Shown here: in pieces, positions 1 to 7,382 of the stretch
Layout of the letters: every line of letters begins with the position of its first letter
Numbering within the stretch: position 1 is the stretch's first letter
Origin: CAYTBN01 sp964542165
GTDB lineage: Bacteria > Myxococcota_A > UBA796 > UBA9615 > CAYRNR01
Direction of reading: 5' to 3'
DNA: 64,000 nt
Assembly: GCA_964542165.1 (NCBI GenBank)
Contig: CAZITQ010000008.1
Span: forward strand, 18,445-82,444
Program-made: the position numbers and the translations under genes
The notes under the pieces: generated by a model
Seen by the model: only the letters and a program-made list of their open reading frames with translations
What the model was told of the DNA's origin: nothing
The model's database searches: none

Positions 1-795
1 GTCGATGATCAGCACCGGGATGCCCAGCTCCGCGCAGACCTTCTCGGCCAGCTCGGTCTCCCCGAACTCCCCGGCGTACAGACCCTCGATCACCGCGCCG
101 GCGTTGGGGACCGCAGACTCCGTCGCGGGCAGGAACGCCACGTTCACGTCGGAGACCCAGTCGTCCTCCCATCCGGGCTCGGTGGGCACCTGGCTGGTGA
201 ACCCGAACTCCACCCGCTGCAGCTCCACGCCGCCGCCGTACTTGGAAGGCCAGGAGGCGACCTGGAGATCGCGCAGCTCCACTGGACTGCCCGGGTCCGC
301 GCCCGCCTCCACGGGGCGCCCGGCCACGATCTCCGCCACCGTCGCCTCGTTCCACTGGGCGTCGAGCACGTAGAGGCTGACCCGTCGCGTCCCCACGTTC
401 TCCCCGTCGCTGGCCTCGAAGGTCACGTCGAACACCCCGGGCTGTACCGCCCGCTCCTCCGGATCCTCGCTCCAGGGCGGGACGTCCCCGGTCACCATCC
501 CGGTCGCCGGATCGATGGACGCCCAGTCGGGCAGGCCCGCCGCCGAGTACGTCAGCTCGTCCCCGTCCGGATCCGTGGCCGAGACCGTCAACTCCAGGGA
601 GGTCTCCCCGGTGACGAACACCACGTCGTACAGGGCGCGCTCCTCGCCCATTGGGTCGATGACGGGGGCGTTCGGACCGGCACCGTCGTCGTCGTCGCCC
701 GACATGGTGTCGTCGTCGCCTTCGTCGGGGCAGCCGACGGTGCACAGCAGCAGCGCCACCGCGAGAAAAGGTGCGCGGATTCGCAGGTGGATCAT
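1..795 (-). CDS. Asp-linker lipoprotein with Ig/cadherin-like domain (partial)
   Basis: The gene is cut by the left edge, leaving 265 codons from an ATG at 795. The N-terminus is a lipoprotein signal peptide with the lipobox Cys in TVGCPDEG, followed by a short Asp-rich spacer (GDDDT and GDDDD). Next comes a region resembling putative-Ig/cadherin-like folds (SATDPDGDELTYSAAGLPDW, about residues 68-88), which often mediate adhesion at the surface of secreted bacterial proteins. The segment nearest the edge is alpha/beta-like and ends in GIPVLIID, so a further domain lies outside the window. Function is unknown; it is probably an outer-membrane-anchored surface protein. It is divergent from the downstream hgc operon, with about 140 bp between them. 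Confidence 0.7.
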   Translation of the reverse strand, partial: MIHLRIRAPFLAVALLLCTVGCPDEGDDDTMSGDDDDGAGPNAPVIDPMGEERALYDVVFVTGETSLELTVSATDPDGDELTYSAAGLPDWASIDPATGMVTGDVPPWSEDPEERAVQPGVFDVTFEASDGENVGTRRVSLYVLDAQWNEATVAEIVAGRPVEAGADPGSPVELRDLQVASWPSKYGGGVELQRVEFGFTSQVPTEPGWEDDWVSDVNVAFLPATESAVPNAGAVIEGLYAGEFGETELAEKVCAELGIPVLIID

Positions 796-902
796 GGGTT
801 CTCCCCTCGGTTTCCACGGGACAGTGTACTCGCTGACCAGGGGCCAGGATCCCCGATTGCCAGGAGCCCAGGCCCGGTGGGGCACGGCGTGTCGGCGGGG
901 AC

Positions 903-936
903 TTGACATCCAGGGATTTAGTTGTACCATACAACC
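903..936 (+). promoter_or_regulatory. Promoter with overlapping palindromic operator, hgc operon
   Basis: A TTGACA -35 box (903-908) is followed after 16 bp by TACCAT (925-930), a plausible -10. The perfect inverted repeat GTTGTA-CCA-TACAAC (921-935) covers the -10. The distance places the transcription start at or next to the ATG at 937, which suggests a leaderless mRNA. The palindrome has the size and position of a MarR-family operator, so autorepression of the regulator and the downstream hgcAB is inferred. Confidence 0.6.
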
Positions 937-1443
937 ATGTTCGCGGCTTCCGCCGACCGAGACCTCATCACCCTCATCGCCGACCTCGTCCGCGTCGCAC
1001 GCGGGTTCCAGCAGGAGCAGGCGTTCTGCGAAGGCGTCACCTTCACCCAGTTCCAGATCCTCGACCGGGTGGTCGAGGCCGGGGGTACGCTCGGGCTGGC
1101 GGAGCTGCACGGGGCGCTGGACGTGGACAAGTCGACCACCACGCGGCTGGTGGCGCCGCTGCTGAAGCGGGGATTGGCGGACAAGCGGCGGCGGACGGAC
1201 GACCGGCGGGCCTTCGAGCTGGTGGTCAGCGACGAGGGGCGGGCGGTGGCCCGCCGGGTGTGGGATTGCATCGCCGGGGCCTCGACCCTGGTGGACGGAT
1301 TCATCCCGCCCGAGGAGCGAGAGCAGACCTACCGCGGGGTCCGGGTGTTCGCCCGGGCGCTGGCCAAGGCCTGCGAGTCGGGCTGTTGCGGGTCCAGCTT
1401 CGCCGGTGGGTGTTGTGTCGACGATCGACGAGGAGACGAGTGA
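937..1443 (+). CDS. MarR-type regulator with Cys-rich tail, upstream of hgcAB
   Basis: This 168-residue protein has a MarR-like winged helix: a recognition-helix region around LDVDKSTTTRLV (61-72) and a wing RRRTDDRRAFEL (84-94), in which the DxR-type motif is typical of MarR proteins. Unusually, the C-terminus has a cluster of cysteines at 146, 150, 151, 159 and 160, with further cysteines at 31 and 111. Soft-metal or organometal sensing by thiols is inferred from this and from the neighbours. The start at 937 was chosen because it sits just after the operator palindrome, at the expected transcription start. The gene ends 1 nt before hgcA, so the two are almost certainly co-transcribed. ArsR-type regulators are more usual beside hgc genes; a MarR-type one looks atypical. 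Confidence 0.85.
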   Translation: MFAASADRDLITLIADLVRVARGFQQEQAFCEGVTFTQFQILDRVVEAGGTLGLAELHGALDVDKSTTTRLVAPLLKRGLADKRRRTDDRRAFELVVSDEGRAVARRVWDCIAGASTLVDGFIPPEEREQTYRGVRVFARALAKACESGCCGSSFAGGCCVDDRRGDE

Positions 1444-1444
1444 C

Positions 1445-2581
1445 ATGTCCTGTTGTGGTCCAGCGCGACCGGAGAAGGGCGGGGGAGACGGCGGGTGTGA
1501 GTCCGAAGGGACCGGTGCCGGAGATCCGCGGAAGCAGGATTTCGTCAACGGCGAGTTGGACACCCCCGCTGGCGTCATCCCCCGGGTACCCGCGGAGTTG
1601 ACGTCCGCCGAACGCCGGGGCCACGCCAGGGCCCGCTGGGGCGTCGGGCGGATGGACTTCAGGGTGGTCCCGGGACTCTACGCCCTGGGGGAGCCGGACG
1701 GCTCGTCGCCGGTCCTGGTCAGTGCCAACTACCGGATGAGCTTCGACGTGCTCCGGTCGTCCATGCCGGGGCGGGACGCCTGGATCCTGGTCCTGGACAC
1801 CGACGGCATCAACGTCTGGTGCGCGGCGGGCAAGGGGACCTTCGGTACCGAGGAGCTGGTCCGGCGGGTGATCGAGACCCGGTTGATGCGGGTGGTGGAT
1901 CGCCGCCGGCTGATCCTGCCCCAGCTGGGGGCGCCGGGGGTGGCGGCCCACGAGGTCAAGGAGCGCACCGGGTTCTCGGTCCGCTACGGCCCGGTGGAGG
2001 CGGCCGATCTGCCAGCCTATCTGGACGCCCGCGGCAAGGCCACCGAGGCCATGCGGCGCAAGCGGTTCGATCTGCGGGAGCGGGCCGCGCTGGTGCCCAT
2101 GGAGCTGGTGGGTGCCGCCCTCTGGGGTGGGCTCGCCGCGCTGGTGCTGGCGTTGCTCTCGGGCCTGGGCGGACCGGCGGGCTATCTGGCCAACGTCGTG
2201 ACCCACGGCAGCGTGGCCCTGGTGGGCGTGGCCCTGGGGATCCTGGCCGGTGCCGTGCTGACCCCTCTGGCCCTGCCCTGGCTGCCGGGCCGATCGTTCT
2301 CGGTCAAGGGCGCGTTGGCGGGCCTGATCCTGGCCGGCGGCCTGGCGACCTTCCTGGCGTTGGCCAGGGATCTGTCCGCCTGGTCCACCCGGCTGGAGAT
2401 GGCGGCCTGGCTGCTGGCGATCCCGGCGGTGGCCGCCTTCCTGGCCATGAACTTCACCGGCGCGTCCACCTACACCTCGCCGTCGGGGGTGAAGCTGGAG
2501 ATGAAGCGCGCCGTACCCCTGCAGCTCGCGTCCGCCGTGCTCGCCCTGGGCCTGTGGATCGGTGCGCGGTGGGTGGTGTGA
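1445..2581 (+). CDS. hgcA: HgcA, corrinoid protein of mercury methylation
   Basis: HgcA transfers a methyl group from its corrinoid cofactor to Hg(II), making methylmercury, and needs HgcB for electrons. The diagnostic cap-helix motif NVWCAAGK is present at residues 123-130, with Cys126 as the lower-axial cobalt ligand. A conserved stretch follows, from QLGAPGVAAHEVK to VRYGPV. The C-terminal half (about 210-378) is a chain of hydrophobic helices, matching the membrane domain of known HgcA. At 378 residues it is longer than the well-studied proteins (roughly 340); the extra part is an N-terminal extension with a CC pair and a third Cys (MSCCGP and GGCES). The ATG at 1445 directly follows the regulator stop codon, and an ATG further upstream would overlap that gene. 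Confidence 0.95.
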   Translation: MSCCGPARPEKGGGDGGCESEGTGAGDPRKQDFVNGELDTPAGVIPRVPAELTSAERRGHARARWGVGRMDFRVVPGLYALGEPDGSSPVLVSANYRMSFDVLRSSMPGRDAWILVLDTDGINVWCAAGKGTFGTEELVRRVIETRLMRVVDRRRLILPQLGAPGVAAHEVKERTGFSVRYGPVEAADLPAYLDARGKATEAMRRKRFDLRERAALVPMELVGAALWGGLAALVLALLSGLGGPAGYLANVVTHGSVALVGVALGILAGAVLTPLALPWLPGRSFSVKGALAGLILAGGLATFLALARDLSAWSTRLEMAAWLLAIPAVAAFLAMNFTGASTYTSPSGVKLEMKRAVPLQLASAVLALGLWIGARWVV

Positions 2582-2592
2582 GGAGGGAAGCC

Positions 2593-2958
2593 ATGGGAAA
2601 CCTGACCTATCTCCCGGACGTCACGACCCTGGCCCTGGATCCCTCCCGTTGCAACGGCTGCCGGATGTGCACCACCGTCTGTCCCCACGGCGTGTTCCGG
2701 CTGGAGGCCGGTGTCGCGGCCGTCGCGAACCGGGACGCCTGCATGGAGTGCGGCGCCTGTGCCCGCAACTGCGAGCAGGGCGCCATCACCGTGGACGCCG
2801 GCGTGGGCTGCGCGGCGGCCTTCATCGCGGGGGCGCTGGGGCTGGAGAGCGCCTGCTGTTCCGTCGCCGCGCCGAAGACCGATGGGGCGACGGCGGCCGG
2901 GGCCTGCGCGCCGGCCGACAAGCCCAGCGAGAGCAACGTCGATCCGGCCCCCTGCTGA
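2593..2958 (+). CDS. hgcB: HgcB, ferredoxin partner of HgcA
   Basis: HgcB is the 2[4Fe-4S] ferredoxin that re-reduces the HgcA corrinoid and is also thought to bind Hg(II) through thiols. Both cluster motifs are complete: Cys 20, 23, 26, 30 (CNGCRMCTTVCP) and Cys 50, 53, 56, 60 (CMECGACARNC). The family's extra conserved Cys lies in GVGCA at residue 73. A vicinal pair CC is at 88-89. The protein has 121 residues against about 95 in model HgcB; the additional tail holds Cys105 and a terminal Cys121. AGGAGG sits 6 nt before the ATG, and the gap to hgcA is 11 nt. Together with hgcA this predicts a methylmercury producer. Confidence 0.95.
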   Translation: MGNLTYLPDVTTLALDPSRCNGCRMCTTVCPHGVFRLEAGVAAVANRDACMECGACARNCEQGAITVDAGVGCAAAFIAGALGLESACCSVAAPKTDGATAAGACAPADKPSESNVDPAPC

Positions 2959-2994
2959 GGCTGAGCCCGGGGCCAGGTTGGCCCCATCGGCGAA

Positions 2995-5763
2995 TCACGG
3001 CGCGGGAGGCGCGGATCCCATCTCCCGGCCCCAGCACACCAGCACTCCGTCCGTGCGGATCCCGCACCCCCCATCGACGTCCAGGCTGACCTGCTCGTAG
3101 GGGCCCGGGGGAGGGGCCACGCCGTCGGCGATCTCCTCGTGCGCCGGCAACGGGTAGCCCAGTAGCGAGGTGCTCGGGAGGTGGAAGTAGGTCCCACTCC
3201 AGCAGACCACCTCACCGTCTTCGGTGAGGGCGCAGGCCTGCTCGTCGCTGTCGACCAGGGAGGTGAACCGGGTGTCCGGGGGGGAGCAGGCGGCCGGATC
3301 GAAGGCGTCGATGCAGCCCCAGCAGGCCACCCGGCCGTCGTCGGCCAGGGCGCAGGTGTGCTGGTAGGCGGCCTCGACCGCGACGAAGGTCCCGGCCGGC
3401 GCGTCACACTGGCCGTGGTCCTGCGGACCGCCCTGCTCGCCGCATCCCCAGCAGACGACCGTGCCGTCGTCCCGCAGGCCGCAGGTGTGGTCCTGGCCGG
3501 CGGACAGGTCGATGAATCGGCCTTCCGGAGCGGAGCACTGTCCCCGGTCGGTGGAGAGGGCTCCCTCCTCGCCGTAGGTGCCGCACCCCCAGCAGGCCAC
3601 GGTGCCTTCGGTTCGTAGCCCGCAGCTGTGCATGGCGCCCGCCGTCACCAGGGTGAACTCGCCCTCGGGCACGTCGCAGGCGCCCGCGTCCATCAACGGG
3701 AGGCAACGGTCACAACGGACGGTGCGGTCCGCGTCGACCGCGCACCCGTGCATGCTCATCGTGAGCTGCGTCACCGCCGCTCCCTTGGTCCACTCCCACC
3801 AGTCGGGGTCGCCGCCCTCGTCGTTCCAGGCCACCACCTGGCCGTCGTCCCCCAGCGCCGCGCCCATCGCCCACGTGACCTCGACCTGGGTCCAGCGCAC
3901 GCCCTCGGGAGGGGGCAATGTCCACGATCCGGGGGCCGGGGCGGCTTCTTCGGTCTCCTCGATCGGCATCGTCTGGTCCAGGGCTTCGGCCGCCAGGTCC
4001 ATGGCCTCGCGCTGGCAGGTCTCCACCTCCCCGTGCGCACCCCCGGGGCACGCCCGCGCCATCAACGCCGACGCGTCGTCGGCTCGCCCCGCGCGGCCCA
4101 GGGTGACCGCGAGCATGGCCAGGATGTGGGGGTAGGGATCCTCGGTGGCCAGAGCCAGCTCCAGCGCCTCGTCGAGCCGGCCCAGGGTGCGCAGGGACTC
4201 GAGCTCCAGGCCTCGCATCTGAGCCTTGTGGAACGGTGGTATGGACTCTCGCTCGGCCCGGGAGAGGGCGAGCGCGTCCTCGGCCAGGTCGTGCTCGAGG
4301 AGCATCAATCCCGTGGGTACGAGCAGGATGCCGGCGATGCCGTCGGGGCCTCCACTTTGCTCGATCCAGACCGTGACCTGCGCCATGTCCTCGGTCGCCA
4401 GGGCGCAGTCCAGCCCCAGGCGGTTCACCGCCCGGAGCAGGTCCGGATCGTCGGTCTGCGCGGCGCGCTCCGCGTGCTCGAGGCAGCCCAGGGGGTCGCC
4501 GAACTTCTGGCGCAGGGCCGCGAGGCCCAGGTCGCCCCGTGCACGGGCGTAGGGATCCGCGGCGTCGAGCAGGCCGGGGGTGGCGAACGGCGCGTACTCG
4601 TCGACGAACTCGTCCACCGTCGCGGCGACGAAGGGGTCCCCGGGGTGGGTCTCGAGGAGCCCCTCCAGCCGAGCTGCCGCCTCCCGGGGCTTTCCGGACG
4701 CGCCCAGGACCCACGCGTCGAGGGCGTCCAGCGCTGGATCGTCGCCGCAGTGCTCGCGGGTCAGCTCGAGCGCGTTCGCCGCGTCCCGCGGGTCCCCGTC
4801 GTCGAGCAGGTAGTCCGTGTACAGCCCGGCGGCGCCGTACATCGTCGTGCACCACAGCAACGTCTCCAGGACGCCACCCTCGGTGGAGCCATCGGTGACG
4901 CTGGGCACCGTCGCCGGCATCCCGCCGAGCAGATCGAAGTAGACATCCAGGGACGTGCGCGCCTCCTCGTGCTCCTCGAGGGTGAAGGCGCACGAGGCCC
5001 TCAGCGCCCAGGTCCAGGCGTCCTGGGAGAACCAGGTGACGCGCTCGGTCAGCACTCGCAAGGCCGCGTCGTGCCGGTCCTGCGCCATCAACGCGCTCGC
5101 CAGACCCCGGGCGCAGGAGCCGCAGTTCGGGTCCCCGGCCCAGGCCCGGTGGAACAGCGTCTCCGCCCGCTCAGCGCGGCCCAGGGCGAGCGCCTTGTGA
5201 GCACGGCGGAGCATCCGGACCGTCCCCGCATCGGGGCCCTCGGCCTCGCGAGTGCCGGGATCGGATGGCGCGGGAGGCCCGTAGTCACCCGAGTCGCTGT
5301 CCGGCGCCGTGTGTCCCGCGATCGAGCGAAACCGGAACGGGTAGGTCACTCGCACCACCCCACCCCCCGCCGGTTCGGGGAACTCCAGCCCGCCGATGAC
5401 CTCGCTGACACACGACGGCACCGGCGTCTCCTTCATGTCGGTCCCGGCGACCTCCACCCAGGCCACGGAGCCCTCTGGCGAGATCTCGAACCTCACCACC
5501 ACCTTGCCTTCGAGGTTCGGCTGGCGGTTCAGCTCCCGCTGGTAGCAGGCCTGGATCTCACGCAGGTGCATGCGGATCTCGGTGTCGATGGACTCCTTGG
5601 GGAGGCTCCCGGTGGCGGTCAGGTCGATGGGTTCGGAGCGGCCTTCCGGGGCGTTCTCGGCAGCGGCCGGACCGGCCACGGTCAGTGGGCCGAGAGTGAA
5701 GAGGACCAGGAGCGAAACGGTTCCCGTCGTCCTCGCGAACGAAGCCTCGAATCCGTCTACCAT
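2995..5763 (-). CDS. Exported AgmX/PglI-tail, TPR and RCC1-repeat protein
   Basis: The predicted protein has 922 residues and a signal peptide ending near AGPAAAEN. Residues about 45-140 match the AgmX/PglI-type C-terminal domain common in myxobacteria (IQACYQRELNRQPNLEGKVV, then PSCVSEVIGGLEFPEP), a TonB-C-like fold. TPR-like helical repeats follow up to about residue 600. After a Glu/Pro-rich hinge come RCC1-like propeller repeats of the type HSCGLRTEGTVACWGCGTYG. The cysteines recur regularly in the propeller, as in other exported RCC1 proteins. It starts 17 nt downstream of the tail-tube gene and is likely co-transcribed with it. The role is unknown; a periplasmic or surface scaffold is plausible. 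Confidence 0.8.
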   Translation of the reverse strand: MVDGFEASFARTTGTVSLLVLFTLGPLTVAGPAAAENAPEGRSEPIDLTATGSLPKESIDTEIRMHLREIQACYQRELNRQPNLEGKVVVRFEISPEGSVAWVEVAGTDMKETPVPSCVSEVIGGLEFPEPAGGGVVRVTYPFRFRSIAGHTAPDSDSGDYGPPAPSDPGTREAEGPDAGTVRMLRRAHKALALGRAERAETLFHRAWAGDPNCGSCARGLASALMAQDRHDAALRVLTERVTWFSQDAWTWALRASCAFTLEEHEEARTSLDVYFDLLGGMPATVPSVTDGSTEGGVLETLLWCTTMYGAAGLYTDYLLDDGDPRDAANALELTREHCGDDPALDALDAWVLGASGKPREAAARLEGLLETHPGDPFVAATVDEFVDEYAPFATPGLLDAADPYARARGDLGLAALRQKFGDPLGCLEHAERAAQTDDPDLLRAVNRLGLDCALATEDMAQVTVWIEQSGGPDGIAGILLVPTGLMLLEHDLAEDALALSRAERESIPPFHKAQMRGLELESLRTLGRLDEALELALATEDPYPHILAMLAVTLGRAGRADDASALMARACPGGAHGEVETCQREAMDLAAEALDQTMPIEETEEAAPAPGSWTLPPPEGVRWTQVEVTWAMGAALGDDGQVVAWNDEGGDPDWWEWTKGAAVTQLTMSMHGCAVDADRTVRCDRCLPLMDAGACDVPEGEFTLVTAGAMHSCGLRTEGTVACWGCGTYGEEGALSTDRGQCSAPEGRFIDLSAGQDHTCGLRDDGTVVCWGCGEQGGPQDHGQCDAPAGTFVAVEAAYQHTCALADDGRVACWGCIDAFDPAACSPPDTRFTSLVDSDEQACALTEDGEVVCWSGTYFHLPSTSLLGYPLPAHEEIADGVAPPPGPYEQVSLDVDGGCGIRTDGVLVCWGREMGSAPPAP

Positions 5764-5780
5764 CGGCTGCTCCCCGCTGA

Positions 5781-6266
5781 CTAGTCCTGCGTCGGGGCCC
5801 GCGTGAACCCCTCGTGCTCGATCTGGATCGACTCGATCAGGACCTCGTTCCCGTCCACCGCGAGGTCCGACAACGCGGTGTACTTGGACACCCACGCGCG
5901 GTGCAGGCGAAACCGCCGCACCTCCTTGCGGCTGTCCAGGTCTCTCACGGCGATGGTGACCTCCCGCGAGAAGTCGGGGTCGGCCGTGCCGCCCGCATCC
6001 CCGTGCTCGTTTCTGACGAGCACGTTGGCCCACGTCTGGAACGCTGGACTGTCGGTCAGCCCGGACTCGAGGGTCACCGGCTCGTAGCCGACCCGACCGG
6101 GCATCGTCTCGTCGACGGTCGAGCCTCCTTCGCCCGGTCGAAAACGGACAGCTTCCACCGAGGCGGACAGGCCGGACATCCTCCTGCAGCCGGCGACGGC
6201 GAGACCGTCGAACTGGATGACGAAGTTGAAGTTCCGGTAGGGATCGTGGGGTGTGATGTCGGGCAT
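5781..6266 (-). CDS. T4 gp19/eCIS-type tail-tube protein (orphan)
   Basis: This 161-residue protein follows the phage T4 gp19 tail-tube family, which also forms the inner tube of extracellular contractile injection systems. Visible family features are DPYRNFNFVIQFDGLAVAG at the N-terminus, the RMSGLSASVE loop, PGRVGYEPVTLESGLTDSPA, the core strands SREVTIAVRDLDSRKEVRRF, and the C-terminal NEVLIESIQIEHEGF. No sheath, baseplate, spike, AAA ATPase or cap gene lies within reach. It therefore either contributes to a particle encoded elsewhere or has been recruited for another function. The partner gene 17 nt downstream encodes a TPR/RCC1 protein, not a known tail component. Confidence 0.88.
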   Translation of the reverse strand: MPDITPHDPYRNFNFVIQFDGLAVAGCRRMSGLSASVEAVRFRPGEGGSTVDETMPGRVGYEPVTLESGLTDSPAFQTWANVLVRNEHGDAGGTADPDFSREVTIAVRDLDSRKEVRRFRLHRAWVSKYTALSDLAVDGNEVLIESIQIEHEGFTRAPTQD

Positions 6267-6370
6267 GGAAGGAACCCTCTCGGCCGGGAGGATAACAGCC
6301 CGGTGGGTCCGGATGGGGTGCGTGGCATAATGCCGGCGACCCGGGGACAGGGGCGCCGAGGAGGACGTGG

Positions 6371-7360
6371 ATGGACAACGCGTTGTGGCGGATCTCGATC
6401 GCGGCGCTGGCGGTGGGCTGCTGGCTGGGCGCCCCCGGATGCCCGTCCCAGGACGACGACGACTCGGCCGGGGACGACGACGCCACCGGGGACGACGACA
6501 CCCACGATCCCGCCACCGTCCCCCTCGCCGGTCCCTGCGATCTCGAGGACCGCCGCGGCGGATTCGTGATCGAGGCCTACGAGGACTACTCCATCGTCGA
6601 CGGCACCGTGGAGGACGGTACGGTGCCGATCTCCGTTCTGGAGGAGGTCGCCGCGGCCGGGGACTGCCTGCTGATGAAGCGCAACAATCCGTTCTGCGAT
6701 CCCCCTTGCGCCGGCGACGAGACCTGCGACTTCGACGGGAGCTGCATCCCCTACCCGGAGCCCCTGGACCTGGGTACGGTGACGGTGAGCGGACTCTCCG
6801 CGCCGGTGTCCATGGACCCGGTGATGCCGGGGTACAGCTACTTCGACACCTCGTTGCCCCACCCGGCATTCGAGCCCATGGCTCTGATCACGCTGAAGTC
6901 CGGCGCCGCCGCCCTGGAACCCTTCACCCTTCACGGGGTGGGCGTGCACCAGCTGGCCTTCGGCGGCGGAGGGTGGATCGTGGACGAGGGACAACCGCTG
7001 GCCGTGAGCTGGACCCCGCCGGCGGGTGAATCGCGCGCCACCGTCGACCTGCGCCTGAACATCGACCAGCACGGCATCTCGCCGGTCACCGTGTGGTGCG
7101 CCTTCGACGACACGGGCCAGGGCGAGATCCCGGTGGCGGTGATCGATGCCCTGTTCGCCGCCGGCGTGTCCGGCTTCCCCAACGGCAACCTGCGCCGTCG
7201 CACCGCGGATTCGACGTCGGTGGACGGCGGGTGCGTGGACCTGACGGTGTCGTCACCGCGGGCGGTGGACGTGGACGTGGCGGGGTACATCCCCTGCGAC
7301 GGCCCCGAGGACTGCCCGGACGAGCTGGAGTGCAACGAGATCACCGGGCTGTGCGAGTGA
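6371..7360 (+). CDS. Asp-linker lipoprotein, unknown
   Basis: This 329-residue lipoprotein has its lipobox at GAPGC, followed by a spacer of DDDDSAGDDDATGDDDT. A Cys-rich segment in the middle (FCDPPCAGDETCDFDGSCIP, about 112-131) and the last residues (CDGPEDCPDELECNEITGLC) resemble short disulfide-knot modules of secreted myxobacterial proteins. The region between them is beta-rich. GAGGAGG lies 6-12 nt before the ATG. The next gene follows after 22 nt on the same strand, so an operon is likely. No function is recognised. Confidence 0.75.
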   Translation: MDNALWRISIAALAVGCWLGAPGCPSQDDDDSAGDDDATGDDDTHDPATVPLAGPCDLEDRRGGFVIEAYEDYSIVDGTVEDGTVPISVLEEVAAAGDCLLMKRNNPFCDPPCAGDETCDFDGSCIPYPEPLDLGTVTVSGLSAPVSMDPVMPGYSYFDTSLPHPAFEPMALITLKSGAAALEPFTLHGVGVHQLAFGGGGWIVDEGQPLAVSWTPPAGESRATVDLRLNIDQHGISPVTVWCAFDDTGQGEIPVAVIDALFAAGVSGFPNGNLRRRTADSTSVDGGCVDLTVSSPRAVDVDVAGYIPCDGPEDCPDELECNEITGLCE

Positions 7361-7382
7361 CCCCCGGATCCCTGGAGGAACG

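Noticed and set aside
1..373. Plus-strand ORF at the left edge
   Set aside because: It is a shadow of the leftward lipoprotein gene, whose frame has a signal peptide, lipobox and domain pattern.
5781..6266. A prophage or full eCIS locus
   Set aside because: Only the tail-tube protein is recognisable; neighbours are not phage or CIS genes.
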